This document shows positions 7,663 through 20,928 of a stretch of DNA of 64,000 bases, in pieces. The translations under genes and the position numbers were made by a program. The stretch spans positions 496,001 through 560,000 of the forward strand of contig JACJWN010000003.1 in NCBI GenBank assembly GCA_020637165.1, in the 5' to 3' direction. This DNA comes from Mycolicibacterium sp. GTDB lineage: Bacteria; Actinomycetota; Actinomycetes; Mycobacteriales; Mycobacteriaceae. The notes beneath the pieces were generated by a model, which saw only the letters and a program-made list of their open reading frames with translations, made no database searches and was not told the origin of the DNA. Within the stretch, counting starts at the first letter, position 1, and the number at the start of each line of letters is the position of its first letter.

Positions 7663-8874
7663 CTACACCGAGTTCTTCAGATCCTCGACCTTGTCGGTCC
7701 GCTCCCACGGCAGATCGACGTCGGTGCGGCCGAAGTGGCCGTAGGCGGCGGTCGGGGCGTAGATCGGGCGCAGCAGGTCCAGGTCGCGGACGATCGCGCC
7801 GGGCCGCAGGTCGAACACAGCGGTGATGGCCTTCTCGATGCGGGCCGGGTCGACGGTCTCGGTGCCGAATGTCTCGACGAACAACCCGACCGGGGCCGCC
7901 TTACCGATCGCGTAGGCCACCTGAACCTCGACCCGCTCGGCCAGTCCCGCCGCGACGACGTTCTTGGCCACCCAGCGCATCGCATAGGCCGCCGAACGGT
8001 CCACTTTGGACGGGTCCTTACCGGAGAAGGCACCGCCGCCGTGGCGGGCCCAGCCGCCGTAGGTGTCGACGATGATCTTGCGGCCGGTCAGGCCAGCGTC
8101 GCCCATCGGCCCGCCGACGACGAACTTCCCGGTCGGGTTGACCAGGAGTCGGAAGTCGGAGGTGTCCAGGCTCTCGTGCGCCAGCTCGGCCAGCACCTCG
8201 TCGATGACATGCTCGCGGATGTCGTGCGGCAGCTGTTCCTTCTCGTCGATGTGGGCGGCGTGCTGGGTGGACAGCACTACGGTGTCCAGCCGGATCGGGG
8301 TGGTGCCCTCGTACTGGATGGTCACCTGGGTCTTGCCGTCCGGCCGCAGGTAGCCCAGCGGGCCGTTCTTGCGGACCGCCGCCAGCTTGCGGGACAGCCG
8401 GTGGGCCAGAGCGATCGGCAGCGGCATCAGCTCAGGGGTGTCACGGATCGCATAGCCGAACATCAGACCCTGGTCACCTGCGCCCTGGTGGTCCAGCGGG
8501 TCGCGTTCGCCCTCCACTCTGGCCTCGTAGGCCTCGTCCACGCCCTGGGCGATATCCGGGGACTGCCGGCCGATGCCGATGTTGACACCGCAGGAGGCAC
8601 CGTCGAAACCCTTCTCCGAAGAGTCGTAGCCGATCTCCAGTACACACTGCCGAACGGTGTCGGTGATATCGGCGAAGGCCTCCTTGGCCGCGGTGGTCAC
8701 CTCACCGACGACGTGCACCTGACCGGTGGTCACCAGCGTCTCCACCGCCACCCGGGACTTGGGGTCGTCAGCCAGGAGGGCGTCGAGCACCGAGTCGCTG
8801 ATCGCGTCGCAGATCTTGTCCGGATGACCTTCGGTCACCGACTCGCTGGTGAACAGCCGACCGTTATCGCTCAC
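7663..8874 (-). CDS. metK: S-adenosylmethionine synthetase
   Basis: Makes S-adenosylmethionine from methionine and ATP in the cytosol, releasing phosphate and diphosphate. The 403-residue length equals mycobacterial MetK. Signature motifs are all present: [12 protein letters not shown] near residue 17, [12 protein letters not shown] near 130 and [16 protein letters not shown] near 275. The start is GTG at 8874 ([17 protein letters not shown]), with GAAGGGG about 13 bases upstream. It lies 82 bases after coaBC in the mihF-gmk-rpoZ-coaBC-metK run, as in other mycobacteria. I see no SAM riboswitch in the short gap. Confidence 0.98.
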   Translation of the reverse strand: MSDNGRLFTSESVTEGHPDKICDAISDSVLDALLADDPKSRVAVETLVTTGQVHVVGEVTTAAKEAFADITDTVRQCVLEIGYDSSEKGFDGASCGVNIGIGRQSPDIAQGVDEAYEARVEGERDPLDHQGAGDQGLMFGYAIRDTPELMPLPIALAHRLSRKLAAVRKNGPLGYLRPDGKTQVTIQYEGTTPIRLDTVVLSTQHAAHIDEKEQLPHDIREHVIDEVLAELAHESLDTSDFRLLVNPTGKFVVGGPMGDAGLTGRKIIVDTYGGWARHGGGAFSGKDPSKVDRSAAYAMRWVAKNVVAAGLAERVEVQVAYAIGKAAPVGLFVETFGTETVDPARIEKAITAVFDLRPGAIVRDLDLLRPIYAPTAAYGHFGRTDVDLPWERTDKVEDLKNSV

Positions 8875-8956
8875 AGTGTCAAACCCCTTCGATTACCTGG
8901 TATCGGGCACACGAACGTGGTCCCCTGCCGACCCGTGTGACCGGCTCGTGCGACGT

Positions 8957-10204
8957 TCATTCCCGGCAGCCGCGCAGGAACGTCGCGATCGCGTCCACAA
9001 TACGGCTTGCCATCAGAGTCTTCGAACCATGCTCCAGGGCGACCTCGCTGCCGTCGCCGCCGAGCAGCCAGCCCGCGTTGCTGTCCACCTCGAAAGCCCG
9101 GCCGTCCCCCACGGCGTTGACCACCAGCAGGTCGCAGCCCTTGCGGCGCAGCTTGGCCCGCGCATGGTGCAGGACGTCACCGTTTGCATCGCCGGTCTCG
9201 GCGGCGAACCCGACGATCGCCCGCATATCGGGAAGCTGGCCGTCGGCACGCAGGCGGACCGCGCCGGCCAGCACGTCCTCGGTGCGCACCAGCTCCACCG
9301 TCGGCCGATCGGCGGGGTCGGCGGACTTCTTGATCTTGCTGGTGGCGAGGTGGGCGGGACGGAAATCCGCCACCGCCGCGGCCATCACCAGGACGTGCGC
9401 GTCTGGGGCATGCTTGGACACCGCCTCGTGCATCTGCGCCGCTGAGGTCACCCGCACGACGTACACCCCGGCCGGGTCGGCCAACCCGGCGGTGTTTCCG
9501 GCTATCAGGGTGACCTCCGCCCCGCGCTGAGCCGCCACCCGCGCCAGCGCGTAGCCCTGCTTGCCCGAACTCCGGTTGCCGATGAACCGCACCGGGTCCA
9601 GCGCCTCGCGGGTGCCCCCGGCGGTCACCAGAACCTTGACCCCGCTCAAATCGTGCGGCAGGGCGTCCCCGCGCGCCAGCAGCAACTCCGCGAAGGTGCT
9701 GATCTCTTCGGGCTCGGGAAGCCGTCCGGCCCCGGTATCGGCCCCGGTGAGTCGCCCGAACGCGGGCTCGAGCACGACCGCACCACGGCTGCGCAGGGTG
9801 GCCACGTTGGCCACGGTCGCCGGGTGCTGCCACATCTCGGTGTGCATCGCCGGGGCGAAAAGCACCGGGCAGCGAGCCGTGAGAAGAGTTGCGGTCAGCA
9901 GGTCGTCGGCGCGCCCGGACGCCGCCCGGGCCAGCAGGTCCGCGGTGGCCGGGGCCACTACGACCAGGTCGGCCTCCTGCCCGAGACGGACATGCGGCAC
10001 CTCCGGCACGTCTTCGAACACCCCGGTGCGAACCGGGTGTCCGGATAGCGCCTCGAACGTGGCGGCGCCGACGAAGCGCAGTGCGGACTCGGTGGGGACG
10101 ACCCGGACCTGGTGCCCGGCCTCACCGAGATGGCGTACCACCGAACAGGCCTTGTAGGCGGCGATGCCGCCCGCGACTCCGACGATGATCCGCTTGGAGT
10201 TCAT
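8957..10204 (-). CDS. coaBC: Bifunctional phosphopantothenoylcysteine decarboxylase/phosphopantothenate-cysteine ligase
   Basis: Carries out two consecutive steps of coenzyme A synthesis: joining cysteine to 4'-phosphopantothenate (CoaB) and decarboxylating the product (CoaC). At 415 residues it matches mycobacterial Dfp. The N-terminal flavoprotein domain shows VGVAGGIAAYKA, FVGAATFEALSGHPV and APAMHTEMWQHPA (decarboxylase His/Asn region). The C-terminal ligase begins near VKVLVTAGGTREALDPVRFIGN and has a KIKK segment. The ATG at 10204 gives MNSKRIIVGVAGG; an upstream extension of 47 codons is not family-like. It follows rpoZ by 22 bases. Confidence 0.96.
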   Translation of the reverse strand: MNSKRIIVGVAGGIAAYKACSVVRHLGEAGHQVRVVPTESALRFVGAATFEALSGHPVRTGVFEDVPEVPHVRLGQEADLVVVAPATADLLARAASGRADDLLTATLLTARCPVLFAPAMHTEMWQHPATVANVATLRSRGAVVLEPAFGRLTGADTGAGRLPEPEEISTFAELLLARGDALPHDLSGVKVLVTAGGTREALDPVRFIGNRSSGKQGYALARVAAQRGAEVTLIAGNTAGLADPAGVYVVRVTSAAQMHEAVSKHAPDAHVLVMAAAVADFRPAHLATSKIKKSADPADRPTVELVRTEDVLAGAVRLRADGQLPDMRAIVGFAAETGDANGDVLHHARAKLRRKGCDLLVVNAVGDGRAFEVDSNAGWLLGGDGSEVALEHGSKTLMASRIVDAIATFLRGCRE

Positions 10205-10226
10205 GGGAAGCCCGCGCCCGCCGCGA

Positions 10227-11217
<991 letters not shown>

Positions 11218-11251
11218 GGGTCTGGTCAGACCGATGTCCCAGCGGAAAGGA

Positions 11252-11563
11252 TCAGGAGAACTTTTCCAGCAGGGCCTTGCGCTGCCGGTCACCGAGTCCG
11301 CGCAGACGGCGGGTCGGGGCGATCTCCAGCTCGGTCATGATCTCCTGGGCCTTGACCTTGCCGACCTTGGGCAGGGCTTCCAGCAGAGCCGAAACCTTCA
11401 TCTTGCCGAGGACCTCGTCGGTCTCGGCGTCCTTGAGCACCTGGGTGAGATTGGTGCCACCGCGCTTGAGCCGATCCTTCAGCTCAGCACGTGCTCGACG
11501 TGCGGCGGCTGCCTTTTCCAAGGCGGCGGCGCGCTGCTCGTCGGTCAACTGGGGAAGGGCCAC
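11252..11563 (-). CDS. mihF: Mycobacterial integration host factor
   Basis: A 103-residue nucleoid-associated protein of the actinobacterial mIHF family, which is unrelated in sequence to E. coli IHF/HU. The N-terminal helix is rich in Ala and Arg, and the C-terminal part carries a helix-two-turn-helix DNA-binding region ([18 protein letters not shown], then [18 protein letters not shown]). It supports phage L5 integration and compacts DNA in studied mycobacteria. The start is GTG at 11563, with GGAGGA ahead of it, giving the short form now accepted for the family. It heads the mihF-gmk-rpoZ-coaBC-metK run. Confidence 0.96.
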   Translation of the reverse strand: MALPQLTDEQRAAALEKAAAARRARAELKDRLKRGGTNLTQVLKDAETDEVLGKMKVSALLEALPKVGKVKAQEIMTELEIAPTRRLRGLGDRQRKALLEKFS

Positions 11564-11960
11564 GGGTTCCTCCGTCTCATTTCCATTTCTGGACCATCAG
11601 TTACTTGCCTGGGCCGGGTTCTTCAGCCAGCGACGACGACCGTACCCACGCTCTCCGACGAAATCTAACCCGACCCCCGCTCAGAACGCGAAAACCCGCA
11701 GTACAGCGGCGGCTGGTAGCCGGTCCCAAACCACCGAAGCGGCCCGTCCGGCCGCGGGCGCCCGGCGCCGTCCGCCGTTTCCCCCCAACCCCCGAAAACC
11801 GCCTCTAACAGCAGTTTTGTCGATAACGGCCGGCGCCGTTCGACGGCGGGGCGCTCCGCACGCCGGGCCGGCGACCAAGATCACTCCCGATTCGGCGGCC
11901 GACGGCGTGTCGCGCGTGTCGCGGCGTCCATGACAGACCGGACAACCGACAGGCCGGGCA
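11564..11960. other. Intergenic region between pyrF and mihF
   Basis: A 397-base non-coding stretch between pyrF and mihF. In M. tuberculosis this position holds the PE15/PPE20 pair; no trace of PE or PPE coding sequence is visible here. On the minus strand a possible -10 hexamer TAGATT (11662-11667) would give a mihF leader of about 90 nt, but no clear -35 accompanies it. The part next to pyrF is rich in short GC inverted repeats without a T run. Confidence 0.6.
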
Positions 11961-12794
11961 TCAGGCCAGGTAGGCGACAGCGTCGCGAAACCGCTCAGCA
12001 GCCGAGCGCACCGCATCGGCGTCCGGGCCGGCCCGCAGGATCTCCCGGGAAACCGCGGGCAGCAGCTGACCGGCACCCGCCCCGGCGAACCCGGCCAGCG
12101 CCTCCGGGCGCCCGCCCTGGGCGCCGATCCCGGGCAGCAGGACCGGACCACCGAGCTCACCGGCATCCGGCACTGCGGCGGGCTCGAGGGTGGCACCTAT
12201 CACCACCCCCACCGAGCCCGGCTCCGGGGCGCCCGCGCGGTTGACCGCCGCGGCGGCGTCGACCACCGACTGTGCGACGGTGCGCCCGCCGACCAGAGCA
12301 CGCTGGACGCCCGCTCCCTCCGGGTTGGAGGTGGCCGCCAGCACGAACACCCCCCGGCCATGGGCCGCCGCGAGGTCCAGCAGCGGGGAGAGCGAGCCGA
12401 AACCCAGGTAGGGCGAGGCGGTGACGGCATCGGCCGCCAGCGGGCCCTCCCCCACCCAGGCCTGCGCGTAGGCGGCCATGGTCGATCCGATGTCGCCGCG
12501 TTTGGCGTCGGCCAGGACCAGCACCCCGTGGGCCCGCAATGCCGCGGTGGTGCGCTCCAGCACCGCCAGGCCGGCCGCGCCGTAGGCTTCGAAGAACGCG
12601 ACCTGGGGCTTGACCACCGCGAAACCCGCGTAGGCCCGCACACAGATTTCGCAGAACCGGGCCAGCCCGTCGGCGCTGCGCGGCAGTCCCCACGCCTCCA
12701 GCAGTTCCGGGTGCGGGTCGATGCCTACGCAGAGCGGTCCGCGGGCGGCGACAGATGCCGCCAGCCGCCGGCCGAAACCCTGCCGGTGGGCCAC
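11961..12794 (-). CDS. pyrF: Orotidine 5'-phosphate decarboxylase (type 2)
   Basis: Catalyses the last step of UMP synthesis, decarboxylating OMP. The 277 residues match mycobacterial PyrF. The active-site motif is [12 protein letters not shown] near residues 93-104, with [11 protein letters not shown] near the N-terminus and [10 protein letters not shown] near residue 220, typical of the type 2 (bacterial long-form) family. The start is GTG at 12794, leaving one base after the carB stop, so the two are probably translationally coupled. It is the last gene of the pyr operon. Confidence 0.97.
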   Translation of the reverse strand: MAHRQGFGRRLAASVAARGPLCVGIDPHPELLEAWGLPRSADGLARFCEICVRAYAGFAVVKPQVAFFEAYGAAGLAVLERTTAALRAHGVLVLADAKRGDIGSTMAAYAQAWVGEGPLAADAVTASPYLGFGSLSPLLDLAAAHGRGVFVLAATSNPEGAGVQRALVGGRTVAQSVVDAAAAVNRAGAPEPGSVGVVIGATLEPAAVPDAGELGGPVLLPGIGAQGGRPEALAGFAGAGAGQLLPAVSREILRAGPDADAVRSAAERFRDAVAYLA

Positions 12795-12795
12795 C

Positions 12796-15700
12796 TCAGG
12801 GACCGCCCAGCGCGGCGTGCAGTTCCTGCAGGGAGCGCACTCCGATATCGCCGCGGATAGCGGCCTCGATGCCCTGAACGGCCGCTGAGGCGCCCTGAAC
12901 GGTGGTCACACACGGGATGTTCGCCGCCACCGCCGCCGAGCGGATCTCGTAGCCGTCGATACGCGGCCCGGAGTTGCCGTACGGGGTGTTGATCACCATG
13001 TCGACCTCTCCGGCGTTGATGGCGTCGAGTGCGGTCAACGCCGGACGGCCCTCGCCTGGGTCCTCGAAGTGTTTGCGAACGATGCTGCAGGGAATACCGT
13101 TGCGGCGCAACATCTCTGCGGTGCCGTCGGTGGCCAGAACCCGGAACCCGAGGTCGGCCAGGCGCTTGACCGGAAACACCAGCGACCGCTTGTCGCGGTT
13201 GGCCACCGAGACGAAGACCGTCCCTGAATTGGGCAGCGACCCGTAGGCCGCGGTCTGGCTCTTGGCGAACGCGCTGCCGAAATCGTGGTCGATGCCCATC
13301 ACCTCGCCGGTGGATTTCATCTCCGGCCCGAGTAGCGAATCGATCCCCGAGCCGTCCATGCGGCGGAAGCGGCGGAACGGCAACACCGCCTCCTTGACCG
13401 CGATGGGGGCGTTCGGATCCGGATTCGAGCCGTCGCCGTGTCGGGCCAGCAGACCCTCCTCGCGCAGTTGGGAGATGCTGGCGCCGAGCATGACACGGGC
13501 GCAGGCCTTGGCCAGCGGGACCGCGGTGGCCTTGGAGACGAACGGGACGGTGCGACTGGCTCGTGGGTTGGCCTCCAGCACGTAGAGCACGTCGTCCTTG
13601 AGCGCGTACTGGACGTTGAGCAGACCCACCACGCCGACGCCGTGGGCGATGGCCTCGGTGGCACGGCGCACCGCGTCGATATCGCTGCGCCCCAGGGTGA
13701 CCGGCGGCAGCGCGCAGGCCGAGTCCCCGGAGTGGATACCGGCCTCCTCGATGTGCTCCATGATCCCGCCGATGTAGACCTCGGTGCCGTCGCACAGTGC
13801 GTCGACGTCGATCTCGATGGCGTCCTCGAGGAACCGGTCGACCAGGACCGGGTGCTCTGGCGAGAGCTGGGTGGCGCGGGTGATGTAGCCGTGCAGGGTC
13901 TTCTCGTCGTAGACGATCTCCATACCGCGCCCGCCGAGGACGTAGGACGGCCGCACCAGCACCGGATAGCCGATCGCGGAGGCGATCTCGCGGGCCTCGT
14001 CGAAGCTGGTGGCGGTGCCGAACTTGGGAGCCGGAAGGCCGGCGTTGACCAGCACCTGACCGAACCTGCCGCGGTCTTCGGCCAGGTCGATGGCCTCCGG
14101 GCGGGTGCCGACGATGGGCACGCCGGCGTCCTCCAGTCGGTGCGCCAGACCCAACGGGGTCTGTCCGCCGAGCTGCACGATCACCCCGACCACGCCCGGT
14201 CCGCCGTAGCCTGACTCCGACTCGGCCCGGTAGACCTCCAGCACGTCCTCGAAGGTCAGCGGCTCGAAGTACAGCCGGTCGGCGGTGTCGTAGTCGGTGG
14301 AGACCGTCTCGGGGTTGCAGTTGACCATGACGGTCTCGAAACCGGCTTGCGAGAGCGTGGTGGCGGCGTGCACGCAGCTGTAGTCGAACTCGATGCCCTG
14401 GCCGATCCGGTTGGGCCCGGAGCCCAGGATCAGCACCTTGGGCTTCTCGGTCTGCGGGGCCACCTCGCTCTCGGCGGCCGGGTCCAGTTCGTAGCTCGAG
14501 TAGTGGTAGGGCGTCTTGGCCTCGAACTCCGCCGCGCAGGTGTCAACGGTCTTGAACACCGGGTGGATACCCAGGCGCTGGCGCAGCGCCCGGACCCCCG
14601 CCTCGCCGGCCAGTTCCGGACGCAGGGCGGCGATCTGCCGGTCGGACAGGCCGCTGTGTTTGGCCCGGCGCAGCAGATCGGCCTGCAGCACCGGAGCGTC
14701 GACCACCTCGGCGCGCAACGCCACCAGGCCGTTGATCTGTTCTACGAACCAGGGATCGACTCCCGAGGCCTCGGCTACCTGCTCGACGCTCGCGCCCATC
14801 CGCAGTGCCAGCTCGATGTCATAGAGGCGCCCCTCGGTGGGGGTGCGCAACCGGTCCAGAACGTCGGAGACCCAGCCGTCGTCGTCGGGAGCGGTCCAGA
14901 ATCCTGCCTTGGTGGCCTCCAGCGAACGCATCACCTTGCCGAGGGCCTCGACGAAGTTGCGGCCCATGGACATCGCCTCGCCCACCGACTTCATCGTCGT
15001 AGTCAGGGTGGGATCGGCACCGGGGAATTTCTCGAAGGCGAACCGCGGGGCTTTGACGACGACGTAGTCCAGGGTCGGCTCGAAACAGGCCGGGGTCTGC
15101 TTGGTGATGTCGTTGAGGATCTCGTCGAGGGTGTAGCCGATGGCCAGCTTGGCTGCGATCTTGGCGATCGGGAACCCGGTGGCCTTGGAGGCCAGCGCGC
15201 TCGAACGCGAGACCCGCGGGTTCATCTCGATGACGATCAGCCGGCCGTCGGCCGGGTTCACGGCGAACTGGATGTTGCAGCCACCGGTGTCGACGCCGAC
15301 CTCGCGCAGGATGGCGATACCAAGATCGCGCATGACCTGGTATTCGCGGTCGGTCAGCGTCATCGCGGGGGCGACGGTGACCGAGTCGCCGGTGTGCACG
15401 CCCATCGGGTCGACGTTCTCGATCGAGCAGACCACCACGACGTTGTCGTTACCGTCGCGCATCAGCTCGAGTTCGTACTCCTTCCAACCGTAGATGGACT
15501 CCTCGATCAGCACATTCGCACTCGGCGAGGCAGCCAGGCCATCCCCGGCCATCCGCTCGACGTCCTCGACCGAATGGGCCATGCCCGAGCCCAGACCCCC
15601 CATCGTGAAGGAGGGCCGGACCACGACCGGCAGACCAAGGTCGGCGACGGTCTCGCGGACTTCCTCCATGGTGAAACACACTCGGCTGCGGGCGGATTCG

Positions 15701-16137
15701 CCGCCGACCTTGGCGACGATGTCCTTGAACCGCTGCCGGTCCTCACCGCGCTGGATGGCCTCGAAGTCGGCCCCGATTAGTTCCACCCCGTAGCGATCCA
15801 GCACCCCGTTCTCGGACAGCGCGACGGCGGTGTTCAGCGCCGTCTGCCCGCCGAGGGTGGCCAGCAGCGCGTCGATCGGGTTGCCCCGGGCCGCCTGCTG
15901 GGCGATCACCTTCTCCACGAAAGCCGGCGTGATCGGCTCCACATAGGTGTAGTCGGCGTACTCGGGGTCGGTCATGATCGTCGCCGGGTTGGAGTTGACC
16001 AGGCTGACCGTAAGGCCCTCGGAGCGCAGCACCCGGCAGGCCTGGGTGCCCGAATAGTCGAACTCGCAGGCCTGTCCGATCACGATCGGCCCGGAGCCGA
16101 TCACCAGAACGTGCTTGAGATCAGTGCGGCGTGGCAT
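12796..16137 (-). CDS. carB: Carbamoyl-phosphate synthase large subunit
   Basis: Makes carbamoyl phosphate from bicarbonate, two ATP and ammonia channelled from CarA, feeding pyrimidine and arginine synthesis. The 1113 residues hold two homologous ATP-grasp halves. The N-half begins [21 protein letters not shown], and the repeat begins near residue 567 with [22 protein letters not shown]. The C-terminal 150 residues form the allosteric MGS-like domain, which in other bacteria binds UMP. ATG at 16137. It lies 95 bases from carA; a palindromic element occupies that gap. pyrF follows with a one-base spacer. Confidence 0.98.
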   Translation of the reverse strand: MPRRTDLKHVLVIGSGPIVIGQACEFDYSGTQACRVLRSEGLTVSLVNSNPATIMTDPEYADYTYVEPITPAFVEKVIAQQAARGNPIDALLATLGGQTALNTAVALSENGVLDRYGVELIGADFEAIQRGEDRQRFKDIVAKVGGESARSRVCFTMEEVRETVADLGLPVVVRPSFTMGGLGSGMAHSVEDVERMAGDGLAASPSANVLIEESIYGWKEYELELMRDGNDNVVVVCSIENVDPMGVHTGDSVTVAPAMTLTDREYQVMRDLGIAILREVGVDTGGCNIQFAVNPADGRLIVIEMNPRVSRSSALASKATGFPIAKIAAKLAIGYTLDEILNDITKQTPACFEPTLDYVVVKAPRFAFEKFPGADPTLTTTMKSVGEAMSMGRNFVEALGKVMRSLEATKAGFWTAPDDDGWVSDVLDRLRTPTEGRLYDIELALRMGASVEQVAEASGVDPWFVEQINGLVALRAEVVDAPVLQADLLRRAKHSGLSDRQIAALRPELAGEAGVRALRQRLGIHPVFKTVDTCAAEFEAKTPYHYSSYELDPAAESEVAPQTEKPKVLILGSGPNRIGQGIEFDYSCVHAATTLSQAGFETVMVNCNPETVSTDYDTADRLYFEPLTFEDVLEVYRAESESGYGGPGVVGVIVQLGGQTPLGLAHRLEDAGVPIVGTRPEAIDLAEDRGRFGQVLVNAGLPAPKFGTATSFDEAREIASAIGYPVLVRPSYVLGGRGMEIVYDEKTLHGYITRATQLSPEHPVLVDRFLEDAIEIDVDALCDGTEVYIGGIMEHIEEAGIHSGDSACALPPVTLGRSDIDAVRRATEAIAHGVGVVGLLNVQYALKDDVLYVLEANPRASRTVPFVSKATAVPLAKACARVMLGASISQLREEGLLARHGDGSNPDPNAPIAVKEAVLPFRRFRRMDGSGIDSLLGPEMKSTGEVMGIDHDFGSAFAKSQTAAYGSLPNSGTVFVSVANRDKRSLVFPVKRLADLGFRVLATDGTAEMLRRNGIPCSIVRKHFEDPGEGRPALTALDAINAGEVDMVINTPYGNSGPRIDGYEIRSAAVAANIPCVTTVQGASAAVQGIEAAIRGDIGVRSLQELHAALGGP

Positions 16138-16157
16138 CTAGCTGACTCCCGTCCCCG

Positions 16158-16219
16158 CGCGAGCGTGCGCGTACGTACATGTGGGGCGGCGTGTCGGGGT
16201 ACCGACACGCACGCTCGCG
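16158..16219. repeat. Palindromic dispersed element, copy A (carA-carB gap)
   Basis: Outer 12-bp perfect inverted repeat CGCGAGCGTGCG (16158-16169) and CGCACGCTCGCG (16208-16219). Inside lies a second hairpin, GTGTCGG-GGTA-CCGACAC (16191-16208). Read on the minus strand it contains CCGACACGCCGC, the 12-mer also found in the copies at 49156-49216 and 63190-63248. Located within the pyr operon, it could cause partial termination or RNA processing between carA and carB. Confidence 0.85.
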
Positions 16220-16232
16220 GTGAGGTGGCGGG

Positions 16233-17353
<1,121 letters not shown>

Positions 17354-17357
<4 letters not shown>

Positions 17358-17941
17358 GCTGACTCTCCTGTCTCGGAACCTGATCCTGTTGGGGGACCTG
17401 ATCCTGGTTGGGGGCCGAATGAGGACGTCCACTGGGCGTAGACGCGACGGTCCTCGCCTCGGAAGCCGGTGTCGATCTCGGTGCCCGACGGCAGTCGCCA
17501 CCGGATGACCAGGATCCCGCCAGCCGCCTGCTCCTCATCCTTGCCGGGTATGCCGGGCAGAACCTTGCCGGCCAGCCCGCGGTCGGTCCGGACGCCGGTG
17601 ATCGAGCCCCGTGGCATCCAGATCGGGCCCGCCCCGGAGCGTTCCAGCAGAACTCCCTCCGGGTAGCCGGTCAGCACCGCCTTCGTCCGGTAGCCGAGGT
17701 CGCCGACGGTGATCCGGTCCAGCCAGTTGGGCGCCAGCGTGCTGCCCAGGTAGAGGCCGCGGGTGGGAGCGATGACGGCGGAACCGACTAGATCCGGCAT
17801 GACCGGAAGGGTGCCTATCAGCTCGGTCTGGCCCTCGGCGCGCCGTCGCCAGCCACGCAGCATCCGGCGGATCACCAAGCCGATGAGGATGACGACGATG
17901 AAACCGAAGATGTAGGTCCCGATGGCCGTCCCGGTGTTCAC
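17354..17941 (-). CDS. Conserved membrane protein of the pyr operon (Rv1382-like)
   Basis: A 195-residue protein with one N-terminal membrane helix ([17 protein letters not shown], about residues 8-24), then a basic stretch [13 protein letters not shown] and a soluble cytosolic domain. The order and size match Rv1382 of M. tuberculosis, which also lies between pyrC and carA. The soluble part ([28 protein letters not shown]) looks like a PH-fold domain, but that is my inference. The start is GTG at 17941. It overlaps carA by 4 bases and follows pyrC by 36. Its constant place inside the operon suggests a link to pyrimidine synthesis, but its role is unknown. Confidence 0.85.
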
Positions 17942-17977
17942 GCGCGATCCACTTTCACCACGGGTTCATCGCCGTGT

Positions 17978-19282
17978 TCACCGACGGGCCCTGCCGTCCC
18001 GCGCGCTGATCCTGCCGCGCAACAGGGTCGCGGTGACCGTGGCCGGCAGTGTCATGGCCTCATACGGGGTGTTGGCCGAGCGGCTTGCCAGCGCCGCGCC
18101 GTCGACGGTCCAGGTGTTGCGCGGGTCGATGACGACGAGGTTGGCCGGCTCGCCGACCTCCAGCGGACGGCCCTGATCATCCAGACCCACGATGCGCGCC
18201 GGGTTGACGCTCATCACCTCAGCCACCCCGCGCCAGTTCAGCAGGCCCGGTCCCACCATGGTCGCGGCCACCACCGACAGCGCGGTCTGCAGGCCGAGCA
18301 TGCCCGGACGGGCCACCGAGAACTCGCAGCACTTCTCCTGTTCGGCGTGCGGGGCGTGGTCGGTGGCCACGCAGTCGATGACCCCGTCGGCCAGCGCGCG
18401 GCGCAGCGCGTCGGTGTCGCCGGCTTCGCGCAGCGGGGGGTTGACCCGGTCGCGGCCGTCGTAGTCGACCAGCCTGCTGTCGTCGAGCATCAGATGGTGC
18501 GGAGTCACCTCGGCGGTGATGGCGATGCCCTGCTCTTTGGCCCACCGGAGGATCTCGACGGTTCCCGCGGTGGAGGCGTGGCAGATATGCACCCGGGCGC
18601 CGGCGTCACGGGCCAGCAGTGCATCTCGGGCCACGATCGACTCCTCGGCGGCCCGCGGCCATCCGGCCAGCCCGAGCCGGGCGGCGTTGACGCCCTCGTG
18701 GGCAACCGCGCCGGCCGTCAGCCGGGGCTCCTCGGCGTGCTGGGCGACCAGCACGCCCAGCCCCGCCGCGTACTCCAGCGCACGTCGCATCACCAGTGGG
18801 TCGTGCACGCAGATCCCGTCGTCGGAGAACAGCCGCACCCGTCCCGCCCCGGCGGCCATCAGACCCATCTCGGTGAGCTGGCGGCCCTCGAGTCCGACGG
18901 TGACCGCGCCCACCGGGTGGACGTCGACGAGGCCGACCTGCTGACCGCGCCGCCAGACGTGGTCGGTGACCACCGGGCTGTCGGCGACGGGATCGGTATT
19001 GGCCATGGCGAACACCGCCGTGTAACCGCCCAGCGCGGCGGCCGCCGAACCGGTTTCGATGTCCTCGGCATATTCCCGACCGGGTTCGCGCAGGTGGGTG
19101 TGCAGGTCCACCAGACCGGGCAGCAGGACCTGACCGGCGGCGTCGATGATCTCGGCATCGCCCGGGGCGGCCAGATCGGCATCGATCGCCGCGATCTGCC
19201 CGTCGGCCACCAGCACGTCGACCGCGTCGCCCTCGCCGTAGAGTCGGACTCCGCTGATCAGTACGGGGGTCGAAGTGGTCAT
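17978..19282 (-). CDS. pyrC: Dihydroorotase (class I)
   Basis: Cyclises carbamoyl aspartate to dihydroorotate. The 434 residues begin at ATG 19282 ([23 protein letters not shown] reading on). Metal ligands are visible in [17 protein letters not shown] (HxH plus the substrate Arg), in the His-containing CHAST and TPHHLML segments, and in [12 protein letters not shown] (catalytic Asp). This is the amidohydrolase-superfamily, two-metal type. The ATG overlaps the pyrB stop as ATGA. Much of the long open frame upstream of this ATG is only antisense or out-of-frame reading of pyrB. Confidence 0.97.
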   Translation of the reverse strand: MTTSTPVLISGVRLYGEGDAVDVLVADGQIAAIDADLAAPGDAEIIDAAGQVLLPGLVDLHTHLREPGREYAEDIETGSAAAALGGYTAVFAMANTDPVADSPVVTDHVWRRGQQVGLVDVHPVGAVTVGLEGRQLTEMGLMAAGAGRVRLFSDDGICVHDPLVMRRALEYAAGLGVLVAQHAEEPRLTAGAVAHEGVNAARLGLAGWPRAAEESIVARDALLARDAGARVHICHASTAGTVEILRWAKEQGIAITAEVTPHHLMLDDSRLVDYDGRDRVNPPLREAGDTDALRRALADGVIDCVATDHAPHAEQEKCCEFSVARPGMLGLQTALSVVAATMVGPGLLNWRGVAEVMSVNPARIVGLDDQGRPLEVGEPANLVVIDPRNTWTVDGAALASRSANTPYEAMTLPATVTATLLRGRISARDGRARR

Positions 19283-20229
19283 GGGTTCACCGCCTCCTCG
19301 GTGCCGACCAGCAGATGGAACAGCACCGCCATCCGGACGTGCACCCCGTTGGAAACCTGTTGCAGCACAGCCGACTGCGGTGAGTCCGCGACCGGGAAGG
19401 AGATCTCCATGCCGCGCAGCATGGGTCCGGGGTGCAGCACCACGGCGTGCTCGGGCAGCAACGCCTGTCGTTGTTCGGACAGCCCGTAGAGCACGGAATA
19501 CTCCCTCGGCGACGGAAAGAAGCCGCCGTTCATCCGCTCGGCCTGCACCCGCAGCATCATGACCGCGTCCGCGGCGGCGAGTTCGGCGTCGAGATCGTGT
19601 GACACCGTCACACCACCCCAGTCGGCCACCCCGATCGGCAGCAGAGTCGGCGGGGCGACCAGCACGACTTCGGCGCCGAGGGTGCCGAGCAGGGCGACGT
19701 TGGACCGGGCCACCCGGCTGTGCAGGACGTCGCCGACGATCACCACCCGACGGCCCTCGATCCCGCCGAGGCGCTGACGCAGGGTCAGCGCGTCCAGCAG
19801 CGCCTGGGTGGGGTGCTCGTGGGTGCCGTCGCCGGCGTTGATGACACACGGTCCGGTTCCGTCCGGCTCCAGAGTCCACTCCGAAAGCCGTTGGGCGGCT
19901 CCGGATGCCGGATGCCGGATGATGAGAGCATCAGCGCCGGCCGCGCGCAGCGTCAGGGCGGTGTCACGCAGCGACTCCCCTTTGGCCACCGAGGATCCCG
20001 AGGAACTGACGTTGATCACGTCGGCGCTCATCCACTTGCCGGCCACCTCGAAGGACACCCTGGTGCGGGTCGAGTTCTCATAGAACATGGTGATGACGGT
20101 CCGGCCCCGCAGGGTCGGCAGCTTCTTGACGTCCCGGCCGAGCAGTGCCTGGCGGAACCGATCGGCGTCATCGAGGATCGCAGTGGCCGCGTCGCGGGAC
20201 AGATCCGCCGCGGCGAGCAGGTGCCTCAT
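19279..20229 (-). CDS. pyrB: Aspartate carbamoyltransferase catalytic subunit
   Basis: Condenses carbamoyl phosphate with aspartate. The 316 residues start at ATG 20229 ([13 protein letters not shown]). The carbamoyl-phosphate signature [17 protein letters not shown] lies near residues 48-64, [13 protein letters not shown] and [10 protein letters not shown] follow, and HPGPMLRG lies near residue 265. There is no regulatory PyrI gene. It lies 55 bases after pyrR and overlaps pyrC by 4 bases. Confidence 0.97.
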   Translation of the reverse strand: MRHLLAAADLSRDAATAILDDADRFRQALLGRDVKKLPTLRGRTVITMFYENSTRTRVSFEVAGKWMSADVINVSSSGSSVAKGESLRDTALTLRAAGADALIIRHPASGAAQRLSEWTLEPDGTGPCVINAGDGTHEHPTQALLDALTLRQRLGGIEGRRVVIVGDVLHSRVARSNVALLGTLGAEVVLVAPPTLLPIGVADWGGVTVSHDLDAELAAADAVMMLRVQAERMNGGFFPSPREYSVLYGLSEQRQALLPEHAVVLHPGPMLRGMEISFPVADSPQSAVLQQVSNGVHVRMAVLFHLLVGTEEAVNP

Positions 20230-20284
20230 GACCAGACCACCTCGACTGGCCGCGTCATACGCAGCACGGTGCCCCTCCACCCAC

Positions 20285-20866
20285 TCATGAGCGAACCGGA
20301 CCTCCGTGCGGAGCGATCCAGATCCCCTCGACACCGTCGTCCTCGACGAGCCGGACCTTGACGTTCTCGGCCCGCGAGGTCGGCACGTTCTTTCCGACAT
20401 AATCCGCCCGCAGCGGCAGTTCGCGGTGGCCGCGGTCGACCAGCACCGCCAGCTGCACCACCCTCGGCCTGCCGATATCGCGCAGCGCGTCCAGTGCCGA
20501 GCGAACCGAACGCCCGGTGTAGAGGACGTCGTCGACGAGGATCACCAGGGCACCGTCGATGCCGCCGGCCGGAATCGAGGTCTCCTCCAGTGCCCGCGGG
20601 GGTTTGAAGTCGAGATCGTCGCGGTACAGCGTGATGTCGAGACTGCCTCGGGCGACGGTGACGCCGGCGTACTCGCTGATTTGCGCGGTCAGCCGGGCGG
20701 CCAGGGTGACACCGCGGGTGGGAATACCGAGAAGGACCACACGAGGGGCCTCGCCACCGTCGAGGGCGGTCTTCTCGATGATCTGGTGCGCCATCCGGGA
20801 GATGGTCCGGCCGACGTCCGCGGCGGACATCAACTCCCGGTCGGGGGTGTCTTCGGCAGTACCCAC
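20285..20866 (-). CDS. pyrR: PyrR: pyr operon RNA-binding regulator / uracil phosphoribosyltransferase
   Basis: Senses UMP/UTP and binds pyr leader RNA; it also has uracil phosphoribosyltransferase activity. The 193 residues equal the mycobacterial length. The PRPP-binding loop [18 protein letters not shown] lies near residues 106-123, with [13 protein letters not shown] earlier. The start is GTG at 20866, with GGAGG 10 bases ahead. In M. smegmatis PyrR is known to repress translation by binding a leader hairpin; the matching hairpin is present here just upstream. It is the first gene of the seven-gene pyr run. Confidence 0.97.
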   Translation of the reverse strand: MGTAEDTPDRELMSAADVGRTISRMAHQIIEKTALDGGEAPRVVLLGIPTRGVTLAARLTAQISEYAGVTVARGSLDITLYRDDLDFKPPRALEETSIPAGGIDGALVILVDDVLYTGRSVRSALDALRDIGRPRVVQLAVLVDRGHRELPLRADYVGKNVPTSRAENVKVRLVEDDGVEGIWIAPHGGPVRS

Positions 20867-20884
20867 GAAGTCGGGACCTCCTTC

Positions 20885-20902
20885 TCCGCCTCGCCGGACG
20901 GA
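20885..20902 (-). promoter_or_regulatory. PyrR-binding RNA hairpin in the pyr leader
   Basis: On the minus strand TCCG-TCCGGCGAGG-CGGA forms a 4-bp stem with a 10-nt loop. The segment TCCGGCGAGGC fits the PyrR anti-antiterminator consensus UCCNGNGAGGY exactly. It ends a few bases before the pyrR ribosome-binding site (GGAGG), as expected for translational repression rather than transcription attenuation. No terminator hairpin follows. Confidence 0.8.
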
Positions 20903-20928
20903 TCGTTAAAGGATGTCGATCGTCGGCG

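Noticed and set aside
8875-8956. SAM riboswitch before metK
   Set aside because: The gap is only 82 bases and shows no conserved riboswitch core or terminator pair.
14347-15780. A 477-codon plus-strand frame
   Set aside because: Antisense shadow of carB, which is fully intact on the minus strand.
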